DNA of 64,000 nt from the NCBI RefSeq assembly GCF_900079725.1, contig NZ_LT599032.1, positions 618,948 to 682,947 of the forward strand, read 5' to 3'. The position numbers and the translations under genes were made by a program. Under the pieces are notes generated by a model. It was given only the letters and a program-made list of their open reading frames with translations. It ran no database searches and was not told the origin of the DNA. How positions within the stretch are numbered: the first letter of the stretch is position 1; the number at the start of each line of letters is the position of its first letter. This document shows, piece by piece, positions 9,407 to 18,363 of this stretch. Source of the DNA: an uncultured Dysgonomonas sp. (lineage in GTDB: Bacteria; Bacteroidota; Bacteroidia; Bacteroidales; Dysgonomonadaceae).

Positions 9407-9946
9407 ATGAAAATATATATTGCAATATTTTACTGTCTCCTCTTTTTTTCATGCCATAGTTCAAACGATACAGAAATTGCTCAGGATAAAGTAGAAGATT
9501 ATCTGACAAGGATACAAAAAACAGGGAACTATGAGCCAATTCTTTACGGAGAATTGGATTCATCATTTACATCGGTAAAAGAAACGGAACTGTATAAAGA
9601 ATACGATCAAAGACGGGGAGCTTTCGAGGCTCTTGAAATATTAAAGAGACAACACCCTGATATATTTTCGGACGAAGAGTCAAAATCCAATATAGAAAAA
9701 GGAAAATATTATCAGGTAATTTGTGACTCTTTGGAGTCAGTATTTGTTGCAGAATTTAACGGATGGAAAATACAGCATATTTATAAATTAAAAAATGACA
9801 AGAATGAATTAGTTGTAAATAACTATATTTTTTTCTTAGATAAAGATTTACAAACAGTTATTAAAAAAGAACAAGTATACCGGAATTTACCTTTTAAGAC
9901 TTATAATCAGAATACTGACTATTATGGAATAAAAAACAAACAATGA
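9407..9946 (+). CDS. small predicted lipoprotein of unknown function
   Basis: 179 residues. A short hydrophobic leader ends in the lipobox LFFSC (Cys16), so it should be an anchored lipoprotein. The rest is charged and mixed helix/strand, rich in Lys, Glu and Tyr, with no motif I recognise. Its stop overlaps the next start as ATGA (9943-9946), which suggests co-translation with the cytoplasmic-looking 84-residue protein that follows. No function is proposed. Confidence 0.7.
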   Translation: MKIYIAIFYCLLFFSCHSSNDTEIAQDKVEDYLTRIQKTGNYEPILYGELDSSFTSVKETELYKEYDQRRGAFEALEILKRQHPDIFSDEESKSNIEKGKYYQVICDSLESVFVAEFNGWKIQHIYKLKNDKNELVVNNYIFFLDKDLQTVIKKEQVYRNLPFKTYNQNTDYYGIKNKQ

Positions 9947-10197
9947 TAAATAAACAGAAAATAAAAATATATCTGCGATATCCGGATATTGACTTTTTAG
10001 CCCGTGCAGGCAAAAAAGGACATAAGGCGCTATTAAGTGATGAAGATTGGTTTCTTATAGACAATTTAGTTCAAGATATTCACTTAATGAAAAATAATTT
10101 AGTTTCCGATAAAATGAGAGCCGAAATAGAACGCAGGGTCAAAGAATATACTGAAGGTGATAGCGAATTGGCACTAAAGCTTTCTTTAGTAAAATAA
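9943..10197 (+). CDS. 84-residue hypothetical protein coupled to the lipoprotein
   Basis: A small basic protein without a signal peptide or membrane segment, probably mostly helical in its second half (DKMRAEIERRVKEYTEG). It shares a four-base ATGA overlap with the lipoprotein gene upstream, so the two were probably selected as a pair. The gene converges on sulP with 25 bp between stops and no clear terminator. I do not recognise a family. Confidence 0.6.
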   Translation: MINKQKIKIYLRYPDIDFLARAGKKGHKALLSDEDWFLIDNLVQDIHLMKNNLVSDKMRAEIERRVKEYTEGDSELALKLSLVK

Positions 10198-10222
10198 CAA
10201 AATCGATATTATTGCAATCTAT

Positions 10223-11932
10223 CTATTCCTGATTTCCTGCCTCACTGAGAATCTCATTCGCCCGGGCTATTGCAATATTGATATTATCGCATATATTCAT
10301 CTCACCTATCATAGTAGGTATATCTGAAGTTTCTATCATGGCGTGCACCTTGAACCTTACCCCCGACAAAATAACCTGTATGCCGTCTTTCATTGACTTC
10401 TGACAGAGGCTTTCCAGATTATGCAGTCCAGTGGAATCTATAAACGGAACTTTACGCATCCGTATAATGCGTATCTTCGATTTATCTCCAATTACACGCA
10501 TGCTTTCCTCAAACTTGTTGGCAATGCCGAAAAAGAAAGGACCATCGATCTCATAAACCTCTACCCCCTCAGGCAGGGTAAGGATTTCTTCATCCTGGGT
10601 AAATTCGCTTTCATCTGTCAAATCCAGTTCGTTCTTTATGACAGAGACATGTGTTACCTCGTTGATTCGTTTCATAAAGAGTACCACAGCCAGTAATAAA
10701 CCCACCTCGATAGCAATGGTAAGGTCGAATATTACCGTCAGGAAAAATGTTATAAGCAATACTGCGACATCCGATTTCTGATTTCTCAGCAGAGCTTTGA
10801 ATGTACGCCACTCGCTCATATTATATGACACAATAACCAGTACTCCGGCAAGGCATGCCATCGGTATATATTGAGCCAAAGGCATCAACAGAAGCAGAAT
10901 AAGCAATAAGACAACGGCATGGATTATACCTGCCACCGGTGTCCGTCCCCCGTTATTGATATTCGTCATAGTGCGCGCAATGGCACCGGTAGCCGGAATA
11001 CCGCCAAACAGAGGGGTAATGATATTTGCGACCCCTTGTGCAATAAGTTCGGTATTGGAATTATGTTTTTCTCCTCCTATTACACCGTCGGCCACTGTAG
11101 CCGACAATAACGACTCAATAGCTCCGAGAAGGGCGATGGTGATCGCGACAGGAAGTAAGTCGGTAATGGCTGCCATATTGATATCAGGCATTACAGCATC
11201 AGGCAGTTCCGCATTTATTCTGAAGCGGTCGCCAATAGTATCTATAGCGTTTATTCCAAAATATGTTTTCATGAAATAAACGATGGCTGTAATCAAGATA
11301 ATGGCGACAAGCGAACCCGGCACTTTTTTTACTATACGTGGCGTAAGCACAATTATCAGTATACTGCCTATACTTACAGCTGTGTTCCACCAGTTGATAG
11401 TATCGAAATGCTTAATGTATATAATCCATTTTCCGATAAAATCTCCGGGAACTTTCTCCCCGCCGAAGCTGAGTCCGAAAATGTCGGCAATCTGTGTAGT
11501 AAAGATAGTGACGGCAATACCACTGGTAAAACCGACTATGATAGGATACGGGATAAACTTGATGATCTTCCCTAATTTAAAAATACCTAACAATACCAGA
11601 ATAACCCCTGCAATAATAGTAGCAATGAGTAACCCTTTTATACCATGCGTTTGCACTACCCCATAGACAATAACGATAAAAGCGCCCGTAGGTCCCCCTA
11701 TCTGTACACGGCTACCTCCCAGAAAGGATATGATAAACCCGGCGATAATAGCCGTGATTATACCTTGTTCAGGAGTTACACCCGACGCAATACCAAAAGC
11801 CAGAGCCAGAGGCAGGGCAACAATACCAACAATAAGACCTGACATGAGGTCGTTTATGAATTTTCCTTTATCGTACGTCTTCAGTGAAATAAATAACTGG
11901 GGCGTGAAATCTTTGAGAAGATCTTTTTTCAT
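10223..11932 (-). CDS. SulP-family anion transporter with STAS domain
   Basis: A 569-residue inner-membrane transporter of the SLC26/SulP family, which carries sulfate, bicarbonate or other anions. The membrane core (about residues 20-420) has the family's early LMSGLIVGIVALPLALAFGIASG segment and the GGSRVQIGGPTGAF loop. The cytoplasmic STAS domain (about 440-555) contains IPFIDSTGLHNLESL, the conserved DSTG turn. Substrate cannot be fixed by sequence; a sulfate or bicarbonate carrier are the usual alternatives. It is divergent from rubrerythrin across a 249-bp region. TATGTTTG (complement of 11977-11984) could be its -7 element. Confidence 0.9.
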   Translation of the reverse strand: MKKDLLKDFTPQLFISLKTYDKGKFINDLMSGLIVGIVALPLALAFGIASGVTPEQGIITAIIAGFIISFLGGSRVQIGGPTGAFIVIVYGVVQTHGIKGLLIATIIAGVILVLLGIFKLGKIIKFIPYPIIVGFTSGIAVTIFTTQIADIFGLSFGGEKVPGDFIGKWIIYIKHFDTINWWNTAVSIGSILIIVLTPRIVKKVPGSLVAIILITAIVYFMKTYFGINAIDTIGDRFRINAELPDAVMPDINMAAITDLLPVAITIALLGAIESLLSATVADGVIGGEKHNSNTELIAQGVANIITPLFGGIPATGAIARTMTNINNGGRTPVAGIIHAVVLLLILLLLMPLAQYIPMACLAGVLVIVSYNMSEWRTFKALLRNQKSDVAVLLITFFLTVIFDLTIAIEVGLLLAVVLFMKRINEVTHVSVIKNELDLTDESEFTQDEEILTLPEGVEVYEIDGPFFFGIANKFEESMRVIGDKSKIRIIRMRKVPFIDSTGLHNLESLCQKSMKDGIQVILSGVRFKVHAMIETSDIPTMIGEMNICDNINIAIARANEILSEAGNQE

Positions 11933-12141
11933 ATCAAAACAAAAAACACTATTAACTCACATTAATAATCAGTTCGCAAACATACAAAATACTAATAAAT
12001 AACCGGTTATTAGAATATAGAAACGACTAGTTTAGAATGCATCTAATTTACTTATTCAAAACAGGTTATTGATTACGTATTTTTAAGGTGACAAAGTTAC
12101 AAAATGATTTGGTTTCATTTCTTTTGATTGATAATAATTAT

Positions 12142-12149
12142 TAATTTTG
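12142..12149 (+). promoter_or_regulatory. possible -7 element upstream of rubrerythrin
   Basis: TAATTTTG matches TAnnTTTG and ends 32 bases before the ATG at 12182. No -33 TTG at the usual spacing is seen. Its position argues against the longer upstream start of the open frame. Confidence 0.45.
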
Positions 12150-12181
12150 TAAAAACTATCAATTTAAACTATCAAAAAGTT

Positions 12182-12760
12182 ATGGAAAAAAGTATCAAAG
12201 GTACTGAGACCGAAAAGTGCCTGTTAAAATCATTCGCGGGAGAATCTCAAGCTAGAATGCGTTACACAATGTTTGCCAGCCAGGCGAAAAAAGAAGGTTT
12301 TGAACAAATCGCAGCTATCTTCCTAGAAACTGCTGATCAGGAAAAGGAACATGCAAAACGTATGTTCAAATTTCTTGAAGGAGGCATGGTAGAAATCACA
12401 GCGATGTACCCTGCCGGTAAGATAGGGACAACTGCCGAAAACCTTATAGAAGCCGCAGCCGGAGAACATGAAGAGTGGGCTATTGACTATCCTGCTTTTG
12501 CTGAAATAGCAGAAAAGGAAGGCTTCAAAGAAATAGCCGTAATGTACCGCATGATAGGTAAAGTAGAAAACATGCATGAAGACCGCTATAAAGCTCTTCT
12601 TGCCCGCGTGGAAAGCAATGGTGTATTTACCCGCGAAGAAGCTATCGACTGGCAATGCCGCAATTGTGGATTCGTTATCAAGAGTAAAATGGCTCCAAAA
12701 ACTTGTCCGGCCTGCCTGCATCCACAAGCTCACTTCGAACCATTGAAATGGAATTTCTAA
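12182..12760 (+). CDS. rbr: rubrerythrin
   Basis: A non-haem diiron peroxidase that reduces hydrogen peroxide in anaerobes and microaerophiles. It is 192 residues from the ATG at 12182, whose MEKSIKGTETEKCLL is the canonical rubrerythrin N-terminus. The frame is open 18 codons further up, but that extension would sit over the probable promoter. The four-helix domain (about residues 1-145) carries the Glu and ExxH ligands (FAGESQARMRY, ETADQEKEHAKRM, EEWAIDYPAFAEIAEKEGF). The C-terminal rubredoxin-like module has CRNCGF and CPACLHP as its four iron ligands. A clean terminator follows. Confidence 0.95.
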   Translation: MEKSIKGTETEKCLLKSFAGESQARMRYTMFASQAKKEGFEQIAAIFLETADQEKEHAKRMFKFLEGGMVEITAMYPAGKIGTTAENLIEAAAGEHEEWAIDYPAFAEIAEKEGFKEIAVMYRMIGKVENMHEDRYKALLARVESNGVFTREEAIDWQCRNCGFVIKSKMAPKTCPACLHPQAHFEPLKWNF

Positions 12761-12780
12761 GTAAAAATCAGCGATAAACG

Positions 12781-12809
12781 AAAAGCCTCAGAATATATCT
12801 GAGGCTTTT
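12781..12809 (+). terminator. intrinsic terminator of rubrerythrin
   Basis: AAAAGCCTCAGA and TCTGAGGCTTTT form a 12-bp stem with a 5-nt loop. It is symmetric enough to act also for the convergent glycosyltransferase gene. Confidence 0.9.
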
Positions 12810-12833
12810 CTCTTTATCGGGGAAGTTATATCT

Positions 12834-13955
12834 TCAGCTTTGCAGAAACTTGATGTAATTATAAATCGCATTGAACGGATTCTTGCTTCTCTTGAGCGGA
12901 ACAGTCCTGTATAAATCAAGGAATGCGCCCATATGTCGTTCTAAGGTATACGAATTTGCATATTCTACCTGCTGTTCAATGAATGAAGTATCCTCATAGA
13001 ATCTATTAAGATTTTTCTCTACGACTTCTTTCATATGCTTAGCATCGAAATTATCCCAGAAAAAAGCGTATTTATTACCGACTTCGGGCAAACTTGTATA
13101 TCTGGACGAGAAAACCGGCTTACCAAACAACATGGCCTCAATAAGCGGTAATCCGAACCCCTCAAATTTGGACGGGAAGAGGAATGCTTCACAATTTCTG
13201 TACATCCAGACCTTCTCTGCAGCACTGATTGGACCTGTAAGAAAAACATTACAGATCTGCTCTTGGGCTATACGCGTTTCAATATATTTTGCATATTCGA
13301 ATGTATTATCACCACTTATATATAGATTATACGCAGGCATGAGCTTCATCATATCTAGCAACACATGAAAGTTTTTCTTCTCTAAGACCTGTCCTATTGT
13401 AAAAAAGAATTTCCGGCTCGAATCTATACTTTCCGGCCTCACGGCTTCATCATCAGCAATACTTCGTTTCCCCACATAGTTCAATAGAACAGTTTTTCCT
13501 TTCAGATCGATATGTTGTTCGAGTTCGCTGATCGTAAAATAGGATATGGCTGTAATAATATCGGCAATATCCAGTATCGCCTGTTGCCTTTTCAGCTTCC
13601 TTTTTGCCTTAGCTGTACCCCTTTCGTACAGGAAGTTCAAGTCATGTACGCTGATTATCCTTACTGTATTGCTGTGCAATGAGATAGTTTTTACCTGCTG
13701 GGTTATACTGTGCCATATGTCATAATGTGGCAGTAGAAAAGGATATACCTTGTAATTACGCTTATATTCAAGGTATTTTATATTATTTCCAAACTTATTG
13801 ATATATTCTTTGGGTACAAGAAGTGTTATATCCAAATCCTGTATTTTTTCTGGATTATCCTTAAAATAGTTACCGTAATTCAAAGCCAGTTGTCCGAAAC
13901 CGTTGTTGAGGTATGCCAGATATCTTAAATCGATTAAAATACTTCTTTTTTCCAT
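12834..13955 (-). CDS. family 4 glycosyltransferase
   Basis: A 373-residue GT-B fold retaining glycosyltransferase. The donor-binding half (about residues 190-340) has the typical FTIGQVLEKKNFHVLLDMM strand-helix and the E-x7-E type motif FPSKFEGFGLPLIEAMLFGKPV. The N-terminal acceptor half (residues 1-180) begins SILIDLRYLAYLNNGFGQ. There is no signal peptide or membrane segment, so it is cytoplasmic or peripheral. The sugar and acceptor are unknown. It is a single gene, not part of a visible polysaccharide cluster. TACATTTG (complement of 13975-13982) may be its -7 element. Confidence 0.88.
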   Translation of the reverse strand: MEKRSILIDLRYLAYLNNGFGQLALNYGNYFKDNPEKIQDLDITLLVPKEYINKFGNNIKYLEYKRNYKVYPFLLPHYDIWHSITQQVKTISLHSNTVRIISVHDLNFLYERGTAKAKRKLKRQQAILDIADIITAISYFTISELEQHIDLKGKTVLLNYVGKRSIADDEAVRPESIDSSRKFFFTIGQVLEKKNFHVLLDMMKLMPAYNLYISGDNTFEYAKYIETRIAQEQICNVFLTGPISAAEKVWMYRNCEAFLFPSKFEGFGLPLIEAMLFGKPVFSSRYTSLPEVGNKYAFFWDNFDAKHMKEVVEKNLNRFYEDTSFIEQQVEYANSYTLERHMGAFLDLYRTVPLKRSKNPFNAIYNYIKFLQS

Positions 13956-14042
13956 AGTTATTATTTACAAAGGTCAAATGTAGTAAAAAGCGATTAGCTA
14001 TTAGCCTTTATAAATAGGATAATAATAAACAATCCCCGCTTC

Positions 14043-14074
14043 GTAGCCTCCTTTATGGGGAGGATGGTAAGGAA
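14043..14074 (+). repeat. short dispersed repeat (GTAGCC...TGGGGAG)
   Basis: GTAGCC-TCCTT-ATGGGGAGGATG resembles, in the opposite orientation, the segment at 20576-20608. It is one of several short intergenic repeats in the window. Confidence 0.5.
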
Positions 14075-14188
14075 CAAATCTTTAATATGATATTAACAAC
14101 AAAATCACAACCTATTCTCTGAATTTTGCTAGATACTTGGAGTAATGGCTCCCCAATCGTTAAATAAAGGTAGATACCAATACTTAGA

Positions 14189-14219
14189 TTGTTTATCCTC
14201 TTTATATTGGCTATCTTTG
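14189..14219 (+). promoter_or_regulatory. promoter of the FemAB-like gene
   Basis: TTG (14189-14191), a 20-base spacer and TATCTTTG (14212-14219) fit the Bacteroidota sigma-factor consensus. The ATG follows 17 bases later. Confidence 0.7.
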
Positions 14220-14236
14220 CGGCTATTTTGTAAATT

Positions 14237-15358
14237 ATGACTATCGATATATTAGAAAAAGCTACACGGGATATTAATAACACGCCCATTGTACAACAAA
14301 CTGCCTTTTGGTCGGAAGTGAAAACTCATCAGGGATTAGAAACTAAAGCCTTCGATTTTAAGGTGAAGAACCGTGATATATATACCAATGTGGGAGGTCA
14401 TTCGTATACCTATGCAGATTTACTGGTATTACAGAAACCCCTCGATTCGCAATATAGTATAGCATATGTACCATACGGGCCGGAAATAGAACCCTCTGAA
14501 GAATATCAGGGCCGTTTTTTGGAAGAATTATCGGAAATTATGCGTTCATATTTGCCGAAAAGCTGTATTGCAATACGTTACGATCTCAATTGGCAGTCCC
14601 ACTGGTGTGATGAGAGTTATTTTGATGAATCAGGCCTGTGGACAGGGCCTCCGGATAAGAAATTCCAGGAATTCAATTTAAATTACAATACAATAGAGTG
14701 GAACCTACGCAAGAGCAATTCGGACATTCTGCCATCTACAACGGTTTTTCTGGATTTATCCCTTTCGGAAGAAGATATGCTGATGCAAATGAAGCCTAAG
14801 ACGCGTTATAATATACGGTTAGCCGAAAAGAAAGGTGTACGTGTATTTCAAGCCGGCATGGATAAAATATCCGTCTGGTACAAATTGTATAAAGAAACAG
14901 CACTGCGCAACGGACTTTTTATAAATGATATCGAATACTTCGTTTCAGTACTTACGGCGCGTGCGGATGATACGTCTTCTCCTGCCCATGTAGAGTTGCT
15001 GATAGCAGAGCACGAAGGAGAGCCTCTTGCCGCAATATTCCTGGTAATGTCGGGACACCGGGGGACATATCTGTATGGCGCCTCGTCGTCACATAAGCGG
15101 AATTATATGCCTGCTTATGCCTTGCAATGGGAAGCAGTAAAGATAGCTAAAGCAAACGGTTGCACGGAATATGACATGTTTGGGGTATCTCCCGGACCGG
15201 ACAGATCACATCCGATGTATGGTCTTTACCAGTTTAAAACCGGATTTGGCGGAGAGCTGTTTCATCATTTGGGTTGTTGGGATTATTTGTTGGACGAGGA
15301 AAACTATAAATACTTACAGATAAGTGAGATGAATGCACAAGGGTACTATTTATCATAA
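14237..15358 (+). CDS. FemAB/FemX-like aminoacyl (GNAT-fold) transferase
   Basis: A 373-residue protein built of two GNAT-like halves. The first carries PIVQQTAFWSEVKTHQG and PYGPEIEPSEE. The second has MKPKTRYNIRLAEKKGVRVF, the peptidoglycan-bridge-family signature KTRYNIRLAEKKGV, and later GTYLYGASSSHKRNYMPAYALQWEAVKIAKANG. The family includes Fem transferases that add amino acids from aminoacyl-tRNA to lipid II, but Gram-negative members often have other or unknown N-acyl acceptors, so only the fold is firm. There is no signal peptide. The gene stands alone, with a good promoter. Confidence 0.82.
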   Translation: MTIDILEKATRDINNTPIVQQTAFWSEVKTHQGLETKAFDFKVKNRDIYTNVGGHSYTYADLLVLQKPLDSQYSIAYVPYGPEIEPSEEYQGRFLEELSEIMRSYLPKSCIAIRYDLNWQSHWCDESYFDESGLWTGPPDKKFQEFNLNYNTIEWNLRKSNSDILPSTTVFLDLSLSEEDMLMQMKPKTRYNIRLAEKKGVRVFQAGMDKISVWYKLYKETALRNGLFINDIEYFVSVLTARADDTSSPAHVELLIAEHEGEPLAAIFLVMSGHRGTYLYGASSSHKRNYMPAYALQWEAVKIAKANGCTEYDMFGVSPGPDRSHPMYGLYQFKTGFGGELFHHLGCWDYLLDEENYKYLQISEMNAQGYYLS

Positions 15359-15403
15359 TAATTAATCTTACAGGATATACTCTTTATATTAATTACTCAA
15401 TAG

Positions 15404-15652
15404 TTATTCAATGTTTTTCCTCTTAATCCACTTAATTCCAAATAAAATCAAAATACTAACTAGCACTATAATGAACATTTGCCCTATAAAATGTCCGAGG
15501 GTTAATCCTGTTTCATAATCATTTAATTCTCCTGAGAACATTTTTATCGGACCAATAATATTCCCAATAACTTCCGGCAGCCTAATTATCTCTGTAATAC
15601 TAATAATAAATGCGAAGATCAGGAAAATAATACCAAATATTTTTTTTATCAT
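15404..15652 (-). CDS. small two-helix membrane protein
   Basis: 82 residues with two strong hydrophobic segments (about residues 3-24 and 53-72) and a basic tail KWIKRKNIE. No family recognised. It lies 48 bp after the beta-propeller gene on the same strand and may share its transcript. A short loop between the helices is acidic and polar. Confidence 0.6.
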   Translation of the reverse strand: MIKKIFGIIFLIFAFIISITEIIRLPEVIGNIIGPIKMFSGELNDYETGLTLGHFIGQMFIIVLVSILILFGIKWIKRKNIE

Positions 15653-15700
15653 TTCAATACAATTTTTCAGGTATATACCTTTCGTTTATCAACTATTGAT

Positions 15701-17149
15701 TCACCGATTCATCCATATCACACCATTATATGTTGCAATCCATTTATTACCTTCACGGTCAAAGGCTATAGTGCTGACATAATTATCAGGAATAAATGAA
15801 TTAGAGCTATCATATATCTCCCAATCATTTTTTTCAAGACGTACTAAATATTTACCCGTGCAAATCCAGACTATTTCATCATTCTCCCCTTCAAACTTTA
15901 TATCAGAGACTGTAGGATTCGGTAATTCTGAGTTCTTCATCGTGTAAACAATCCATTTATTATCAGGGGTAATTTTGACTACACCACCTATATTATCATG
16001 TTTATCTGTACTTACACCTATCCATATATTTCCCTGTTTGTCACCGGTTACCATTCTCCCTCCGTCTGCAGGCATCTTTGAATTCTTACTCGTATATGTT
16101 TTCCAGTTTTTACCATCAAAGAATGATATTCCTTTATCTGTTGCAACCCATATATTACCGGATTTATCCCGGTATACACCACGTGTTGTATTACTTACCA
16201 ATCCGGAATTACTTACAGTATATTCGCTCCATTTTCCATCAGTAAACTCGTAAAATCCATTGAATCCTGTTATCCAGACCGTATTATCCTGTACTTTTAT
16301 TTTACCAGATCTTTTAATGGGTGAATTTGTACTGTCAATAATACTCCAATTCTGCCCATCATATACTTTAATTTTAGACATTGTTTCCGTCCAGATTCTA
16401 TCGTCTTTATCAACTGCCAAATCCCACGTGACTGTATGTCCGCTTTGATTACTTTCCAGACCGCTATTATCAGCGTCGAACACTGTCCATTTTTCTCCAT
16501 CAATTTTCACGATCCCTCTGTCTGTACCAATCCACACATTTCCTTTACTATCAGTTTCGGCACTCCAGCAAAGATTGTCAGGAAGCATTGAATTATCGAA
16601 GGTATATAATTTCCATGTTGAATTGGTTTTCTCAACCTTCATAACTTTAGGATTATTTGAGGTGTTCTTGTTTTTTGTATTTTGAGGTAGATCATATAAT
16701 GGATTTCGTTTATCCGTTATTTCATGTATTCCCAGATTATTATCCATACCTAAACGTCGTACTTCAGCTTTACCATTTTTGAAAGTTATGTGAACTATCG
16801 CACATACAGAACTCATATTCCCCGTCCACTTGGTTGTTTCAATGACTTTACTTAGATTAAACTCCTTAGTTGGAATATTAGTTTTATTGTCTGCACTTAT
16901 CAGACAAGCCTTTCCGTTCTTGTCAACATATATTTGCATCATCAGTATACCTTCAATCTTGGATAGAGAATGCCTTTTCAACAGAGACGTTAACAAGTCC
17001 TCATTCGAAATACGCGCTGAAGTTATCTTACTTTCTAATCCAAAAGCTTCGATTTTGCAATTATCAAATTTCTCCGGAAAGATGTTTTGAGCATGCATTA
17101 CTCCTATAACCAGAGTAAGGAATAGAAATATGGATATGATCTTTTTCAT
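15701..17149 (-). CDS. secreted two-component-regulator-type beta-propeller protein
   Basis: 482 residues with a cleavable signal peptide (MKKIISIFLFLTLVIGVMHAQ). Residues about 45-130 resemble a TonB C-terminal or energy-transducer-like module (GILMMQIYVDKNGKACLI). From about 180 to the end there are seven or eight repeats of the Reg_prop type, each with a pattern like DSKGNVWIGTDRGI-KIDGEKWTVFDADNSGL. Such repeats normally form the sensor propeller of hybrid two-component systems; here there is no kinase or membrane helix after them, so this is a free periplasmic or exported propeller. Ligand and role are unknown. Confidence 0.8.
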   Translation of the reverse strand: MKKIISIFLFLTLVIGVMHAQNIFPEKFDNCKIEAFGLESKITSARISNEDLLTSLLKRHSLSKIEGILMMQIYVDKNGKACLISADNKTNIPTKEFNLSKVIETTKWTGNMSSVCAIVHITFKNGKAEVRRLGMDNNLGIHEITDKRNPLYDLPQNTKNKNTSNNPKVMKVEKTNSTWKLYTFDNSMLPDNLCWSAETDSKGNVWIGTDRGIVKIDGEKWTVFDADNSGLESNQSGHTVTWDLAVDKDDRIWTETMSKIKVYDGQNWSIIDSTNSPIKRSGKIKVQDNTVWITGFNGFYEFTDGKWSEYTVSNSGLVSNTTRGVYRDKSGNIWVATDKGISFFDGKNWKTYTSKNSKMPADGGRMVTGDKQGNIWIGVSTDKHDNIGGVVKITPDNKWIVYTMKNSELPNPTVSDIKFEGENDEIVWICTGKYLVRLEKNDWEIYDSSNSFIPDNYVSTIAFDREGNKWIATYNGVIWMNR

Positions 17150-17274
17150 TATAGTATTTTTTAACTTAAGGCTTGTGGTGTCTACTAAAATAAGTATAGA
17201 ATATTGTAATGGGCTTGTCGTTTATAGGCCAAATATAGAAATCCCCACATTATATGCAGGGATTTAATCTTCTG

Positions 17275-17348
17275 TGGAGAATATCGGACTCGAACCGATC
17301 ACCTCAACACTGCCAGCGTTGCGCTCTAGCCAGATGAGCTAATTCCCC
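17275..17348 (-). tRNA. tRNA-Ala (anticodon GGC)
   Basis: Read on the minus strand the acceptor arm is GGGGAAT/ATTCTCC, including one G-U pair. The D-arm is followed by an anticodon stem CAACG/TGTTG with loop CTGGCAG, giving anticodon GGC. The T-arm has the TTCGAGT loop. The 3' CCA is not encoded. It lies 57 bp beyond oxyR on the same strand. AAATCCC/GGGATTT (17239-17265) may be a weak terminator. Confidence 0.95.
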
Positions 17349-17404
17349 GAATCGGATACAAAGATAATATTTTTTGTTATCCAATTATACTTTTACAGAA
17401 AATC

Positions 17405-18346
17405 TTAGATATCCACCACAAACTTTTTCAGTTCAAGGTTCAATAACGGCTGAGGTACAGACTGTTTTATCTCGGAGACAATGATGTCGAGTACCCGTTC
17501 GCGTAAGAATTCCTTACGGGTAACAAGACTCACCTCGCGCACAGGCGATACCCCTTTCAAAGGGCGTACGTTGCGTCTCTGCTTTTCATTCAGTTCCTCT
17601 ATCGCCATTTCAGGGATTATGGTCAGCCCGCTGTTATTGTCTACGATATTGATCAGGGTGCTGATGCTTCCTGCTTCGTATGAGAAGAGCGAATGAGAAC
17701 TCTTGCGCTTACGCATATTGCATATACGCAATATTTGCCCACGGAAACAATGTACTTCTTCGAGTAACCACAGGCGGTTGATATTCAAATCTTCCTCCTC
17801 CAGTTCTTTCTTGGCATACAGCGATGTTTCACGAGGCGAAACATAAGCATAGAACCGTTCATAATAAATCGGATGCTCCGTGATCTTTTCGTTTTTAAGC
17901 GGAGTGGCCAGTATTGCACCATCCAAAGCCCCATTGAGAAGCTTTTCTATAATCTGTCCTGTAGTGGTCTCTTCTATTACCAATACAATATCGTAGCCAT
18001 TCTGATCATGCACCTGCATCAGCTTAGGCAGCAGGTAAGGAGCAATGGTAGGGATAATACCCAGTTTGAATACACCTTGCACTACACCTTTTTCTTCCTG
18101 GATGATCTCTTTTATTTGTTTCACCTGTGAAACGATTACCCGGGCCTGATTAATAATTTGCGTGCCTATTACTGTAGGCTGAACTGGCAGTTGGCTGCGG
18201 TCGAATATCTTTACACCCAACTCATCTTCCAACTTCTGAATCATCATACTCAGCGTAGGCTGGGTAACAAATGAAGACTCTGCTGCTTTAGCAAAGTGGC
18301 GGTGATTATCCACTGCTATAATATATTCCAGTTGCTGTATATTCAT
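17405..18346 (-). CDS. oxyR: OxyR-type LysR-family peroxide regulator
   Basis: A 313-residue LysR regulator. The N-terminal helix-turn-helix (about residues 1-60) reads MNIQQLEYIIAVDNHRHFAK, and the effector domain fills the rest. Two cysteines, C200 and C209 in VHCFRGQILRIC, have exactly the nine-residue spacing of the redox disulfide pair C199/C208 of E. coli OxyR, which is the main reason for this call. It would activate peroxide defence genes after oxidation. It is the last protein gene of a minus-strand run with the DUF4494 gene and yggS (gaps 9 and 17 bp). Rubrerythrin, a plausible target, lies 5 kb away. Confidence 0.9.
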   Translation of the reverse strand: MNIQQLEYIIAVDNHRHFAKAAESSFVTQPTLSMMIQKLEDELGVKIFDRSQLPVQPTVIGTQIINQARVIVSQVKQIKEIIQEEKGVVQGVFKLGIIPTIAPYLLPKLMQVHDQNGYDIVLVIEETTTGQIIEKLLNGALDGAILATPLKNEKITEHPIYYERFYAYVSPRETSLYAKKELEEEDLNINRLWLLEEVHCFRGQILRICNMRKRKSSHSLFSYEAGSISTLINIVDNNSGLTIIPEMAIEELNEKQRRNVRPLKGVSPVREVSLVTRKEFLRERVLDIIVSEIKQSVPQPLLNLELKKFVVDI

Positions 18347-18363
18347 TTTCTTTATATTTTGTG

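Noticed and set aside
12128-12181. upstream extension of rubrerythrin
   Set aside because: It would begin over the TAATTTTG promoter element, and all rubrerythrins start at MEKSIKGT-type sequence.
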